Below, piece after piece: positions 1-6,258 of a stretch of DNA of 12,989 bases. The stretch is taken from contig VBBG01000207.1 in assembly GCA_005882905.1 (NCBI GenBank), positions 1-12,989 on the forward strand. Direction: 5' to 3'. A model generated the notes under the pieces. That model saw only the letters and a list, made by a program, of their open reading frames with translations, was not told where the DNA came from and ran no database searches. Both the position numbers and the translations under genes were made by a program. This stretch comes from Candidatus Bathyarchaeota archaeon. GTDB taxonomy: Archaea > Thermoproteota > Bathyarchaeia > 40CM-2-53-6. Every line of letters begins with the position of its first letter. The first letter of the stretch is position 1.

Positions 1-214
1 CATCAGGTGGTACAATCTCCAGAATATCTGGGCGGCTGTGAACCTTGTATCCGTCCAGCCCCCTGTGATAGAGGAATTTATGGAGGAGCAACTTCAGCTC
101 ATGGTGCTCAACCCCTTCAACCAGTATCTGGCTACCTTTCACCCGCAAGGACCCTTTGATATGAGCTTTCAAGAACTCTGATGCCGGGCCAATCTCAGCA
201 TGAACTTTCTTCAT
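1..214 (-). CDS. Unrecognised small alpha/beta protein, C-terminus outside window (partial)
   Basis: An uninterrupted minus-strand reading frame runs from an ATG at 214 to the window edge, giving 71 codons without a stop. It begins MKKVHAEIGPASEFLKAHIK and then shows a short hydrophobic strand (GSQILVEGV), a basic amphipathic helix (HELKLLLHKFLYHRG) and a second strand (GYKVHSRPDILEIV). This alternation of strand, helix and strand looks like a real folded domain. The frame is open upstream back to a TAG near 272, so a GTG at 220 or a TTG further up could be the true start; ATG 214 is chosen as the strongest codon. The gene is divergent from the plus-strand gene at 315, with about 100 bases between them. 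I do not recognise the family and no catalytic motif is visible. The 3' end lies outside the window. Confidence 0.6.
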   Translation of the reverse strand, partial: MKKVHAEIGPASEFLKAHIKGSLRVKGSQILVEGVEHHELKLLLHKFLYHRGLDGYKVHSRPDILEIVPPD

Positions 215-263
215 CTCCACTACCTGCAACTCTTCCTCGCTCCCATTCCGCAATGATCTTCCG

Positions 264-283
264 GACTTCTAACTTAAGAACTG
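264..283. promoter_or_regulatory. Possible bidirectional TATA region between divergent genes
   Basis: The only AT-rich patch in the gap between the divergent genes contains CTAACTTAAGAAC, centred on a CTTAAG palindrome, so it can be read as a TATA-like box on either strand. On the plus strand it would place transcription start near 300, just before ATG 315. On the minus strand it would leave a leader of about 30 nt before ATG 214. This is position and composition only. Confidence 0.25.
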
Positions 284-314
284 GTCGCCTGGCGAATTGT
301 CCATTGAAGCGGAC

Positions 315-830
315 ATGTCCAAGCTGATTCAGCCGAAACAGTCCCGGAGCCTTGAGGAACGGTATGAGATGCTAAGGAAAACGCTGGCTCACTATCTTCT
401 CCTCCAAGTAGGCACGTTCGTCGCCGCGGCCGGCTTTGATGCGATTGGGCCCGCGATGGACATCCTGACTAATATGAAAGCTGAGCTGAAAGTCCAGGAC
501 ATCAAGGCGAAACCTAACGTGAGTAGGGTGGAGGCCCTGTCCCAGAACCTGGCTGAGAGCATGGGCGAGACCTTCGACAGCGACTACGATATCGAAACGG
601 GTGAAGGATTCCGGACCGTGAGGCTGGACAGGTGTGGATGCATAGAATCCGTGGTGGCACAGGCAGAATCATACGGGCTGACTAAAGCCCAGGCAAGGTC
701 GATCTTCTGCGGGACCTGCATGAGCAGCTACCGAAAAGCCGCGGGAACTCTAGAAGTGAGCTTCAAGGGAAAACTCCGCGGAGCGCACGGTTGCTCGATG
801 AGCTTCTCTACAAACAGTCAGACCCCCTGA
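315..830 (+). CDS. Cysteine-rich protein of unknown function (171 aa)
   Basis: From ATG 315 the protein has 171 residues; an in-frame TTG at 297 would add six. The N-terminal half is helical (residues 10-60), with a small-residue-rich stretch VGTFVAAAGFDAIG that is too short and mixed to be a confident membrane span. The C-terminal half carries five cysteines: CGC at 107-109, CGTC at 132-135 and C160 in a terminal GAHGCSMSF strand. The pattern suggests binding of a metal or Fe-S cluster. The final Cys-x-x-x-Phe strand is faintly like the end of V4R-type or DUF6125-type domains, but this is only an impression and I assign no function. No strong Shine-Dalgarno sequence precedes either start. 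A GC-rich hairpin at 866-879 lies downstream. Codon choice looks like the neighbouring genes. Confidence 0.7.
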   Translation: MSKLIQPKQSRSLEERYEMLRKTLAHYLLLQVGTFVAAAGFDAIGPAMDILTNMKAELKVQDIKAKPNVSRVEALSQNLAESMGETFDSDYDIETGEGFRTVRLDRCGCIESVVAQAESYGLTKAQARSIFCGTCMSSYRKAAGTLEVSFKGKLRGAHGCSMSFSTNSQTP

Positions 831-863
831 ACGCTAGCAAAACTAACGTGTCATTCGCAGCAT

Positions 864-890
864 TCGCCGCCAAGGCGGCCGCGGCGCGAA
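864..890 (+). terminator. GC-rich hairpin downstream of the cysteine-rich gene
   Basis: GCCGC (866-870) pairs with GCGGC (875-879) around a four-base CAAG loop, and an alternative outer pairing with 881-890 is possible. It lies 36 nt after the stop at 830 and before the DCC-family gene. No T tract follows, so it may equally be an RNA processing or stability element. Confidence 0.25.
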
Positions 891-984
891 CGAAATGAGC
901 GGACAACTAGCCTAGGCTCTCACGCCTGAGGAGAGCTCTTCAGTTCGGAAAGACTTACAGTCTGCCAGTAGCACAGATACTGAT

Positions 985-990
985 AGGAGG
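985..990 (+). promoter_or_regulatory. Strong Shine-Dalgarno sequence that sets the CTG start
   Basis: AGGAGG is a full match to the archaeal anti-SD core and sits nine bases before CTG 1000. It is the best ribosome-binding site in the left half of the window and the main reason for choosing the non-standard start of the DCC-family gene. Confidence 0.5.
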
Positions 991-999
991 AATCTCCCT

Positions 1000-1266
1000 C
1001 TGTCATCCAGCCGACCAATCCTTCTCTACGACAATGATTGCGGAATATGCTCCAGGTTCGCCAACATTGCCAGAAAAACCTCCAAAAGCTGGATCGACCC
1101 TGTGGGTCTGTTTACTGAGCGCGGATCCAGAATAAAGTCTGGCTTCTTCAGTCAAAGGGATCAGCCTAACGACATGTTCTGGCTCCTCATCGGAGAAGTC
1201 GGATATGGAGGAAGAAGTGGTCTACTGCCGCTCGCGCGAGAGATAGTCAGAGGCCTAGTCCGATGA
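1000..1266 (+). CDS. DCC-family (DUF393) thiol-disulfide oxidoreductase-like protein, probable CTG start
   Basis: This small frame encodes 88 residues beginning LSSRPILLYDNDCGICSRFA. The YDxDCxxC motif is the signature of the DCC/DUF393 family, whose CxxC (C13 and C16 here) is thought to give thioredoxin-like redox activity. The remainder (WIDPVGLF, then DMFWLLIGEVGYGGRSGLLPLAREI) follows the family pattern of a second strand and a GG-containing turn before the last helix. At 88 residues it is shorter than the 110-140 aa I would expect. The frame is open from a TAG near 914, yet there is no ATG, GTG or TTG before the motif. AGGAGG at 985-990 is followed nine bases later by CTG at 1000, which I take as the likely start. 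A decayed or mis-sequenced start codon is the alternative. The role and redox partner are unknown. Confidence 0.7.
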   Translation: MSSSRPILLYDNDCGICSRFANIARKTSKSWIDPVGLFTERGSRIKSGFFSQRDQPNDMFWLLIGEVGYGGRSGLLPLAREIVRGLVR

Positions 1267-1612
1267 ACGAGAACCAGGGCGAGTCATGTACTCGGCCAAA
1301 GAACGCTGTGAGCAGGATCCTAGGTACCCTGCGTCGGGGAAGAGTAGTCAGCCGAAAAGCCGCCCGCTGAAATCGCCCAGAATAAGCCCAGATCCCCGAT
1401 CGGGGAGGGGGGTCCCAGGCTGCTGGTTTCGCACGCTTGAAGGGCCGCCACGCGGCAACTACTGAAAAAGGCTGATCAGCCCGTTCCGCGCGACAAACCG
1501 GAGATCTCGCCCAGAACGGTTTCAGACAGCGGGACAACCCTTCCTAGAATTTAGAAATAAAAAAATTGCCGCGACAAAAAAGTGCTCTTTGTGCTGGAAT
1601 AGCCGACGGCAT
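1267..1612. other. Palindrome-rich convergent intergenic region, no gene recognised
   Basis: No convincing coding frame is seen here; a long minus-strand frame across 1247-1537 is Arg/Pro/Trp-rich and overlaps the DCC gene. The stretch holds several palindromes centred on GATC: GGATCC at 1316-1321, TCCCCGATCGGGGA at 1393-1406, GCTGATCAGC at 1471-1480 and GAGATCTC at 1501-1508. It also has two RNA-type hairpins: GCCGC-CAC-GCGGC at 1444-1456, and AAACCG (1495-1500) with CGGTTT (1517-1522). A structured small RNA is possible, but no known family was recognised. The minus-strand poly-T terminators lie at its right end. Confidence 0.4.
1559..1581 (-). terminator. Double poly-T terminator of the B12-binding radical SAM gene
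   Basis: Read on the minus strand, T6 (1581-1576) and then T7 (1565-1559) occur 32-54 nt after the stop codon of the gene ending at 1613. Runs of five or more T in the non-template strand are the usual intrinsic termination signal of archaeal RNA polymerase. No hairpin is needed and none is obvious. Confidence 0.65.
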
Positions 1613-3163
1613 CTAGTTCAGTCGTAGGCTCTTGTCTGCGTCGAAGCCCCGCGACCGGCCCCATGCCTTGATACCGTCCAGGATCTTCTTCGAGCCGAAC
1701 CAGCAGAGAGTAGTGAATATCGCTTTCAGTGCCGGGTTCAGCTGGATGAGTGTCGGCGGCATCGTATGCAACTCCAGCACAGTATGCCTCCAGCTTCGAT
1801 AGATCACCCAGAACCGCGCCTCGTCAATCTGGTCATCGATATTGTAGAAGCCGCTCTTCTTCAAAACCCCGAGAGGAACGAAGCTGAGAGGAGTCACGGT
1901 AAAGTGCGCCATGTCACCAATCTCCTTGTGGAGCCCATGCTCCATCCGGTCGATCAGACGTACGGTCTCCACTGCGTCCTCCGTAGTCTCACCCGGCAGC
2001 CCGACAATAATCGTATACGCAGGGAACCAGTAGTTCTCGTTGAAAATCCGCGTCCCGTTATAGATAACATCCGGCCACTCATCATGACTAAACGGCTTCA
2101 CCTTCAACGGCATATACTTCTTGATCAGCTCACTAGAACCCGTCTCCAGACCCGACTGGATACCGATATGCCGCTTCGTCCCCTTCCTGACCGTCTCAGA
2201 AATATCCCGGATTAGCTCCGGATCCGCCCAGGCCGGAGCAGTCGTCCCATGAGTAGGATTAGCATAGGTAATCCCTTTCTGAGACATCACATTATCGAAC
2301 AGGTCCACCACCGCATCATGGTTCGGCATGAACCCCCTCTTGTCCTCTAGCTTGTAGAGGAAAATGTCCTCACTGTGGACCCAGACATTCGGGTTTCCAA
2401 TCTTCCGGTTGACTGCGATCTCTCGCTCTATCTTATCTCTAGGATAGTATTTTGCGATCCTGAGATTCGGCTCGCAGAATTGGCAGTTGCGCCCGCACCC
2501 CCGCATAACTTCCACAAGCCCATGGACGGTCGGGGAGACAATATCTGGAATATCCTCTAGCTTCGGACCCCGCGGGACATGAATATACTCGGGTGCGCCG
2601 TTGAACTCTATGTCCCGGTAAATATCCTGGATCACATGATCACACTCACCGACGACCACGTGGTTAACGCCCAAAGCGTTCGTGTCCCTGTCCCGGACCT
2701 CCATCTGCCAGGCGCCAGACCCACCCAAGACCAGCTTAGCCTTCGGGAACTTCTTCCGCGTCTTGTTGATCTGTCCGACAAGCTCGAGAAACTTCTTCTT
2801 CGAATAGGCAGTGAGCTTGCCACCATCGGTGAACATCATGCTCACGGGTCCCAGCCCGAGTGGATCCATCGTTGATATCCCTATGATGCTCGTCTTGTCG
2901 TCTACGAACTTTGAGACGTGGTCGGGATGAGCAACAACCACCTCATCAGGACGATAATTCCTGAGAATCGAAGCCTCCAGTTTCCGGAGACCATACGGAG
3001 CCTTTATCGCCACACCATTGTCATGCTCCACCGAAGGCGATAGGAAGTCGAATACGAAACGGGGAACCTTCTCGGCAGGAGCACAGCTGAAAAACGGGAG
3101 CAGAGGAATCCCCCAATACTCGCTCATCTGGGTAGGGTCTGCAGTAAGGACAATCCTAGTCAT
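1613..3163 (-). CDS. B12-binding-domain radical SAM protein
   Basis: The 516-residue protein has two parts. Residues about 1-180 form a Rossmann-like region of the type found before radical SAM domains in B12-binding family members; it includes PYGLRKLEASL near 57-67, GISTMDPLGLGP near 95-106, LVLGGSGAW near 144-152 and VVVGECDHVI near 170-179. The radical SAM core follows, with CGRNCQFC giving the three cluster cysteines C223, C227 and C230 (CxxxCxxC), and later segments with VHSEDIF, GIQSGLETGS and YTIIVGLPGET typical of the TIM-barrel core. The cobalamin lower-ligand motif DxHxxG is absent, so corrinoid would bind base-off or not at all. The substrate is unknown; family members include methylases and ring-forming enzymes. 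ATG 3163 is preceded by GAGGAG at 3175-3180 and a TATA-like box. A cobalamin adenosyltransferase is encoded 3 kb away, but no direct functional link is shown. Confidence 0.85.
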   Translation of the reverse strand: MTRIVLTADPTQMSEYWGIPLLPFFSCAPAEKVPRFVFDFLSPSVEHDNGVAIKAPYGLRKLEASILRNYRPDEVVVAHPDHVSKFVDDKTSIIGISTMDPLGLGPVSMMFTDGGKLTAYSKKKFLELVGQINKTRKKFPKAKLVLGGSGAWQMEVRDRDTNALGVNHVVVGECDHVIQDIYRDIEFNGAPEYIHVPRGPKLEDIPDIVSPTVHGLVEVMRGCGRNCQFCEPNLRIAKYYPRDKIEREIAVNRKIGNPNVWVHSEDIFLYKLEDKRGFMPNHDAVVDLFDNVMSQKGITYANPTHGTTAPAWADPELIRDISETVRKGTKRHIGIQSGLETGSSELIKKYMPLKVKPFSHDEWPDVIYNGTRIFNENYWFPAYTIIVGLPGETTEDAVETVRLIDRMEHGLHKEIGDMAHFTVTPLSFVPLGVLKKSGFYNIDDQIDEARFWVIYRSWRHTVLELHTMPPTLIQLNPALKAIFTTLCWFGSKKILDGIKAWGRSRGFDADKSLRLN

Positions 3164-3174
3164 TCACACACACA

Positions 3175-3248
3175 CTCCTCAACCGGCAAGCTTTCTTGAC
3201 GTCTGGCTCCTAAAACGTACTATTCTCAGGTCGTTGAATATTTTAAGC
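3175..3248 (-). promoter_or_regulatory. Promoter and ribosome-binding site of the radical SAM gene
   Basis: On the minus strand GCTTAAAATATTC (3248-3236) is a good archaeal TATA box, which would place transcription start near 3210-3215. GAGGAG at 3180-3175 is the ribosome-binding site, separated by 11 bases (a GTGTGTGTGTG tract) from ATG 3163. The leader would be about 50 nt. The spacing is longer than usual but the GAGGAG match is strong. Confidence 0.55.
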
Positions 3249-3263
3249 TAGTGGACGTTTTTG

Positions 3264-3650
3264 CCGGAAATCATTCCCAATAACCGCGAAACGGCCCCCT
3301 CCCAAGGATCCCGCAGACGAAAACTCTGCAGGCGTGTTTTCCTAATGGGGCAACCATTGCGCCTCAAACCATGACACTACCGTTTTTACTGAAACAAAGT
3401 AGGAACAAAGCGGGAATCGACTCAAGTTCAGGAGACCATCGCAACATTCGCTCAAGCACAAACAGCAGAGGTGCTCGATATGCTAGGCGATCCTTCTCAA
3501 CGTGAGAAGAATCCAGACATGTCGCAAGCTCCGATCCCGTGCTCTCTCAATCTTGACAGACATGCGGAGAACATAGGCTAACCCTCTACAAGACCCTGAG
3601 AGGATGAGAAAAGCTTCCAAAACTGTCGCCCCTCTCCGCGAGAGCAATGA
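3264..3650. other. Intergenic region between divergent genes, no confident gene
   Basis: About 400 bases separate the radical SAM promoter from the peroxiredoxin promoter. A hairpin GCAGA/TCTGC lies at 3313-3329 and a near-perfect inverted repeat at 3489-3513. A plus-strand frame reading QVQETIATFAQAQTAEVLDM and ending at TAA 3579-3581 looks protein-like, but it is closed upstream by TGA near 3386 and has no start codon before GTG 3471. It may be a gene remnant or a peptide of about 36 aa. Nothing else was recognised. Confidence 0.35.
3489..3513. repeat. 25-nt inverted repeat upstream of the peroxiredoxin gene
   Basis: CTTCTCA (3493-3499) and TGAGAAG (3503-3509) form a perfect 7-bp stem around ACG. 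After one C-A mismatch the stem continues with GAT (3489-3491) and ATC (3511-3513). It lies about 150 bases before the likely peroxiredoxin promoter. It could be an operator for a dimeric regulator or an RNA hairpin; the sequence does not decide. Confidence 0.4.
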
Positions 3651-3651
3651 C

Positions 3652-3658
3652 CATAAAT
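3652..3658 (+). promoter_or_regulatory. TATA-like box for the peroxiredoxin gene
   Basis: CATAAAT lies 24-30 bases before ATG 3682, the distance expected for a leaderless archaeal transcript beginning at or just before that ATG. This supports 3682 rather than the upstream ATG 3604 as the start. Confidence 0.45.
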
Positions 3659-3681
3659 CCCGCCGGGCCCTCCACGCTATC

Positions 3682-4143
3682 ATGCAAGCCGCCACAAGCC
3701 TTCAAGCGGGAATGATGGCCCCAGACTTCAAAGCCCCAGTCACGACCGGCAAGACCGTCCATCTCAGCGACTATAGAGGTAAGAAAGTTGTCCTCTACTT
3801 CTATCCGAAAGACGATACCCCCGGATGCACGGTCGAGTCGTGTGGACTCAGAGACCAGTATCAGAAGATACGAGAACTCGGAGCTGAGGTGCTAGGAGTC
3901 AGCGTAGACGACACCAACTCACACCAGAAGTTCACCACCAAATTCAACCTGCCCTTCCAGCTAGTCGCCGACACGGACAAGCACATAACCAAAACCTATG
4001 GCGTGCTCAACGAAAAGTCGAACATGGCGAGAAGGACCACCTTCCTCATAGACGAACAAGGCAAGATTCAGAAAATCTTCGAGACTGTAAAGCCTGACCA
4101 ACACCCCCAAGAGATACTTGACGCACTAAAGCCAACAGCCTGA
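3682..4143 (+). CDS. bcp: Peroxiredoxin, PrxQ/Bcp type (thiol peroxidase)
   Basis: This enzyme reduces hydrogen peroxide and organic hydroperoxides through a cysteine relay recharged by thioredoxin-like partners. From ATG 3682 the protein has 153 residues, the usual Bcp length. It starts with the family pattern AGMMAPDFKAP, then LSDYRGKKVVLYFYPKDDTP, followed by GCTVESC. Peroxidatic C49 and resolving C54 are five residues apart, the atypical 2-Cys PrxQ arrangement. The later ARRTTFLID strand carries the conserved active-site arginine region. The frame extends up to ATG 3604, but those 26 extra residues are basic and unlike the family, and the TATA-like box at 3652-3658 fits a leaderless mRNA from 3682. 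The gene lies upstream of nfo and nth on the same strand with a 100-nt gap, forming a peroxide defence and DNA repair group. Confidence 0.93.
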   Translation: MQAATSLQAGMMAPDFKAPVTTGKTVHLSDYRGKKVVLYFYPKDDTPGCTVESCGLRDQYQKIRELGAEVLGVSVDDTNSHQKFTTKFNLPFQLVADTDKHITKTYGVLNEKSNMARRTTFLIDEQGKIQKIFETVKPDQHPQEILDALKPTA

Positions 4144-4263
4144 AACAATAACAGCCAGCGGACCTGTCACCCGAGAGCGGTGAATCATCCGTCCCGTTCC
4201 AACGCCAGCTTCATCGGTGCTAGCCAAAGCTATCTATCATAGATGACGCCCCGGCAGAGCTTG

Positions 4264-5106
4264 ATGGTAAGAGTCGGGGTCCACGTAAGCATCGCAAAAT
4301 CACTAGACACGGCGATCGACAATGCGCTAGAAGAAAAGTGCGACACCTTCCAGATCTTCACCAGAAACCCGAGAGGCTGGAAATTCAGCGACCTAGACCC
4401 TGAAGAAGCCGCTGGCTTCAAAGAAAAACTGAAACAGAGCCAACTCGACCCGGCGGTAGACCACATGCCCTACCTACCAAACCTCTCATGCCCAGAGGAC
4501 GAGCTCTACCAGAAATCCACGACCACGCTCACAGCCGAGGTAGAACGGTGTATACAACTAGGGATCCCATACCTCGTCACGCATTTAGGCAGCCATCTCG
4601 GCGCTGGCAGAGAAGTCGGCCTTCGGAGAATTAGCAACGCGCTCACCCAGGCCCTAAAACGAGCGAAAGGACAGTTCCAGATATGTCTCGAGAACATGGC
4701 CGGCACAAAGAACAGTATGGGATCAAAGTTCGAAGAAGTCCAGGAGATCCTCGAGAGTGTGAAACAGAGAGACCACATCGCAGTTTGCCTAGACACGTGC
4801 CACGCCTACGCAGCAGGCTACGACCTGCACGTGGAGAAGGCGGTCGAGAAAACCCTGGCACAGTTTGATGACACGATCGGATTCGAAAACCTCCGCGTGG
4901 TACATCTAAACGACTCTGAAAGCGGACTGGGCTCCGGCCACGACCGGCACGAACACATCGGACTGGGCTATATCGGAACCTCGGGCTTCAAAGCGATCCT
5001 CCACCACAAAGCCATCAGAGACCTGCCGTTAATCATGGAGACGCCCATCGACGAGAGACGAGGCAACGCTGGCAACATAGAAACTGTCCGGAGACTCGCC
5101 AAGTAG
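4264..5106 (+). CDS. nfo: Endonuclease IV (AP endonuclease)
   Basis: Endonuclease IV cuts the DNA backbone 5' to abasic sites and removes 3'-blocking groups in base-excision repair. The TIM-barrel protein keeps all expected trinuclear zinc ligands. Numbered from the alternative ATG 4243 (287 aa), these are H74 (DHMPYL), H114 (THLGSH), E150 (LENMAG), D184 and H187 (LDTCHA), H221 (VVHLND), D234 and H236 (GHDRHEHIG) and E266 (METP). I prefer ATG 4264 (280 aa, starting MVRVGVHVSI) because homologues begin there and a TATA-like CTATCTAT at 4230-4237 lies about 30 bases before it, as for a leaderless mRNA; ATG 4243 remains possible. The stop at 5104-5106 is 6 nt before the nth ATG, so nfo and nth are very probably co-transcribed. 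Confidence 0.95.
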   Translation: MVRVGVHVSIAKSLDTAIDNALEEKCDTFQIFTRNPRGWKFSDLDPEEAAGFKEKLKQSQLDPAVDHMPYLPNLSCPEDELYQKSTTTLTAEVERCIQLGIPYLVTHLGSHLGAGREVGLRRISNALTQALKRAKGQFQICLENMAGTKNSMGSKFEEVQEILESVKQRDHIAVCLDTCHAYAAGYDLHVEKAVEKTLAQFDDTIGFENLRVVHLNDSESGLGSGHDRHEHIGLGYIGTSGFKAILHHKAIRDLPLIMETPIDERRGNAGNIETVRRLAK

Positions 5107-5112
5107 TTGCAA

Positions 5113-5802
5113 ATGACCGTAGACCTTCAGTCTCCAAAGATTCTCCACCAGATAATACAGGATGCGAGCCATGCGATAGAGAAGGCGAGAAGAGAAGACC
5201 CGACAGCTCTACAAGAGATAAGCGACTCGACAGACGGGGATCCTTTCAGAGTCCTGATTGCCACGGTCCTCTCCCACAGGACAAAGGACCCGGTCACGGC
5301 ACGAGCTTCTACCAGACTCTTCGCAAAATATGCCGGCCCGAAGCAGCTTGCGAGATCTGACACACGTACTGTGTCAAGGCTCATCCGGCCTGTAGGATTC
5401 TACAAGACTAAGGCAAAGACGATCAAACGGATTGCCAAGATAATTCTGGAAAAATATGATGGGAAGGTTCCAGAGGATATGGACGAGCTGCTGGAACTGC
5501 CATCTGTCGGACGGAAGACAGCCAACTGTGTTCTCGTATATGGATTCAAACGGCCCGCGATACCAGTTGATACTCACGTCCACAGAATCTTCAACCGTAT
5601 CGGCGCAGTCAAGACCAATACACCCGACGAGACAGAGCGGGAGCTTACTCGGATAGTAGACAAGAAAGACTGGCTGCCGCTTAACGAGGTCTTCGTCAAG
5701 TTCGGCCAACTAATCTGCAAGCCCATCGGACCCAAGTGTCCCGTCTGTCCCCTCACCGACAGGTGCCGATGGTACCATGACAACTATCGAGCCAAGGCCT
5801 AG
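5113..5802 (+). CDS. nth: Endonuclease III (DNA glycosylase/AP lyase)
   Basis: This bifunctional glycosylase removes oxidised pyrimidines and nicks the resulting abasic site; endonuclease IV then cleans the 3' end. The 229-residue protein has the helix-hairpin-helix LPSVGRKTANCVL with catalytic lysine K135, catalytic aspartate D153 in PVDTHVHR, and a C-terminal 4Fe-4S loop with C202, C209, C212 and C218 in the exact Cx6Cx2Cx5C spacing. LSHRTKD near residue 53 is the damage-recognition loop in an archaeal-like form. ATG 5113 is chosen; TTG 5107, directly after the nfo stop, would add two residues. It is the second gene of an nfo-nth operon. Its TAG overlaps the stop of the convergent HIT gene. 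Confidence 0.95.
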   Translation: MTVDLQSPKILHQIIQDASHAIEKARREDPTALQEISDSTDGDPFRVLIATVLSHRTKDPVTARASTRLFAKYAGPKQLARSDTRTVSRLIRPVGFYKTKAKTIKRIAKIILEKYDGKVPEDMDELLELPSVGRKTANCVLVYGFKRPAIPVDTHVHRIFNRIGAVKTNTPDETERELTRIVDKKDWLPLNEVFVKFGQLICKPIGPKCPVCPLTDRCRWYHDNYRAKA

Positions 5803-6230
5803 TCACGTTTCTGAGACTCGATAGCAGTCTTGATCTTCCTACCGATCTCGTCAAGCTCTGCTCGATGAGTCTGCTTCCGGTTAGGAAACCCGCTCATCAT
5901 CTCATGATTGAACCGGGGTATTATGTGGACGTGCATATGGAAAACCTCCTGGGAAGCGGCCTTACCGTTTGACTGGCCTATGCTGATCCCGTCAGCTTTC
6001 GAAGCTTTCTCGACTCCTCTCATGACCTTCGCCACAGAAACGAAAACGCGTCCCGCTTGTTCTGTCGGCATTTCGAGCATGTTCGTGTAGTGTTTCTTGG
6101 GAATGACGAGCGTGTGCCCCGGATTTAGCGGGTGAATATCCAAGAACGCTAGGGTCTGAGAATCCTCATAGACGACTGTGGCATCGGCAGCTCTCCCGGC
6201 GATCCTGCAGAAGATACAATCCTCCTTCAT
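5799..6230 (-). CDS. HIT-family nucleotide hydrolase/transferase
   Basis: HIT proteins hydrolyse or transfer nucleoside monophosphates from substrates such as AMP-lysine, ADP-sugars or diadenosine polyphosphates. The 143-residue protein has the zinc-type CIFC at residues 5-8, the LAFLDIHPLNPGHTLVIPK strand pair at 28-46, and the catalytic triad HMHVHIIPR with H98, H100 (nucleophile) and H102. It is the second gene of a minus-strand pair, 28 nt after the cob(I)alamin adenosyltransferase stop and probably co-transcribed with it. ATG 6230 is the only sensible start; the ribosome-binding site is weak. Its stop shares CTAG (5799-5802) with the stop of nth from the other strand. The exact substrate cannot be told from sequence. 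Confidence 0.92.
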   Translation of the reverse strand: MKEDCIFCRIAGRAADATVVYEDSQTLAFLDIHPLNPGHTLVIPKKHYTNMLEMPTEQAGRVFVSVAKVMRGVEKASKADGISIGQSNGKAASQEVFHMHVHIIPRFNHEMMSGFPNRKQTHRAELDEIGRKIKTAIESQKRD

Positions 6231-6258
6231 TCAACTACCCGCTTCCACAATCGCGATC

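Noticed and set aside
1247..1537. Minus-strand 96-codon frame in the palindrome-rich spacer
   Set aside because: Arg-, Pro- and Trp-rich composition, overlaps the DCC gene on the other strand, and has no recognisable domain.
1766..2875. Several plus-strand frames inside the radical SAM gene
   Set aside because: They lie antisense to a strongly supported gene with conserved motifs and show no protein features of their own.
3604..3681. N-terminal extension of the peroxiredoxin from ATG 3604
   Set aside because: The 26 residues are basic and unlike Bcp proteins, and the TATA-like box at 3652-3658 fits a start at 3682.
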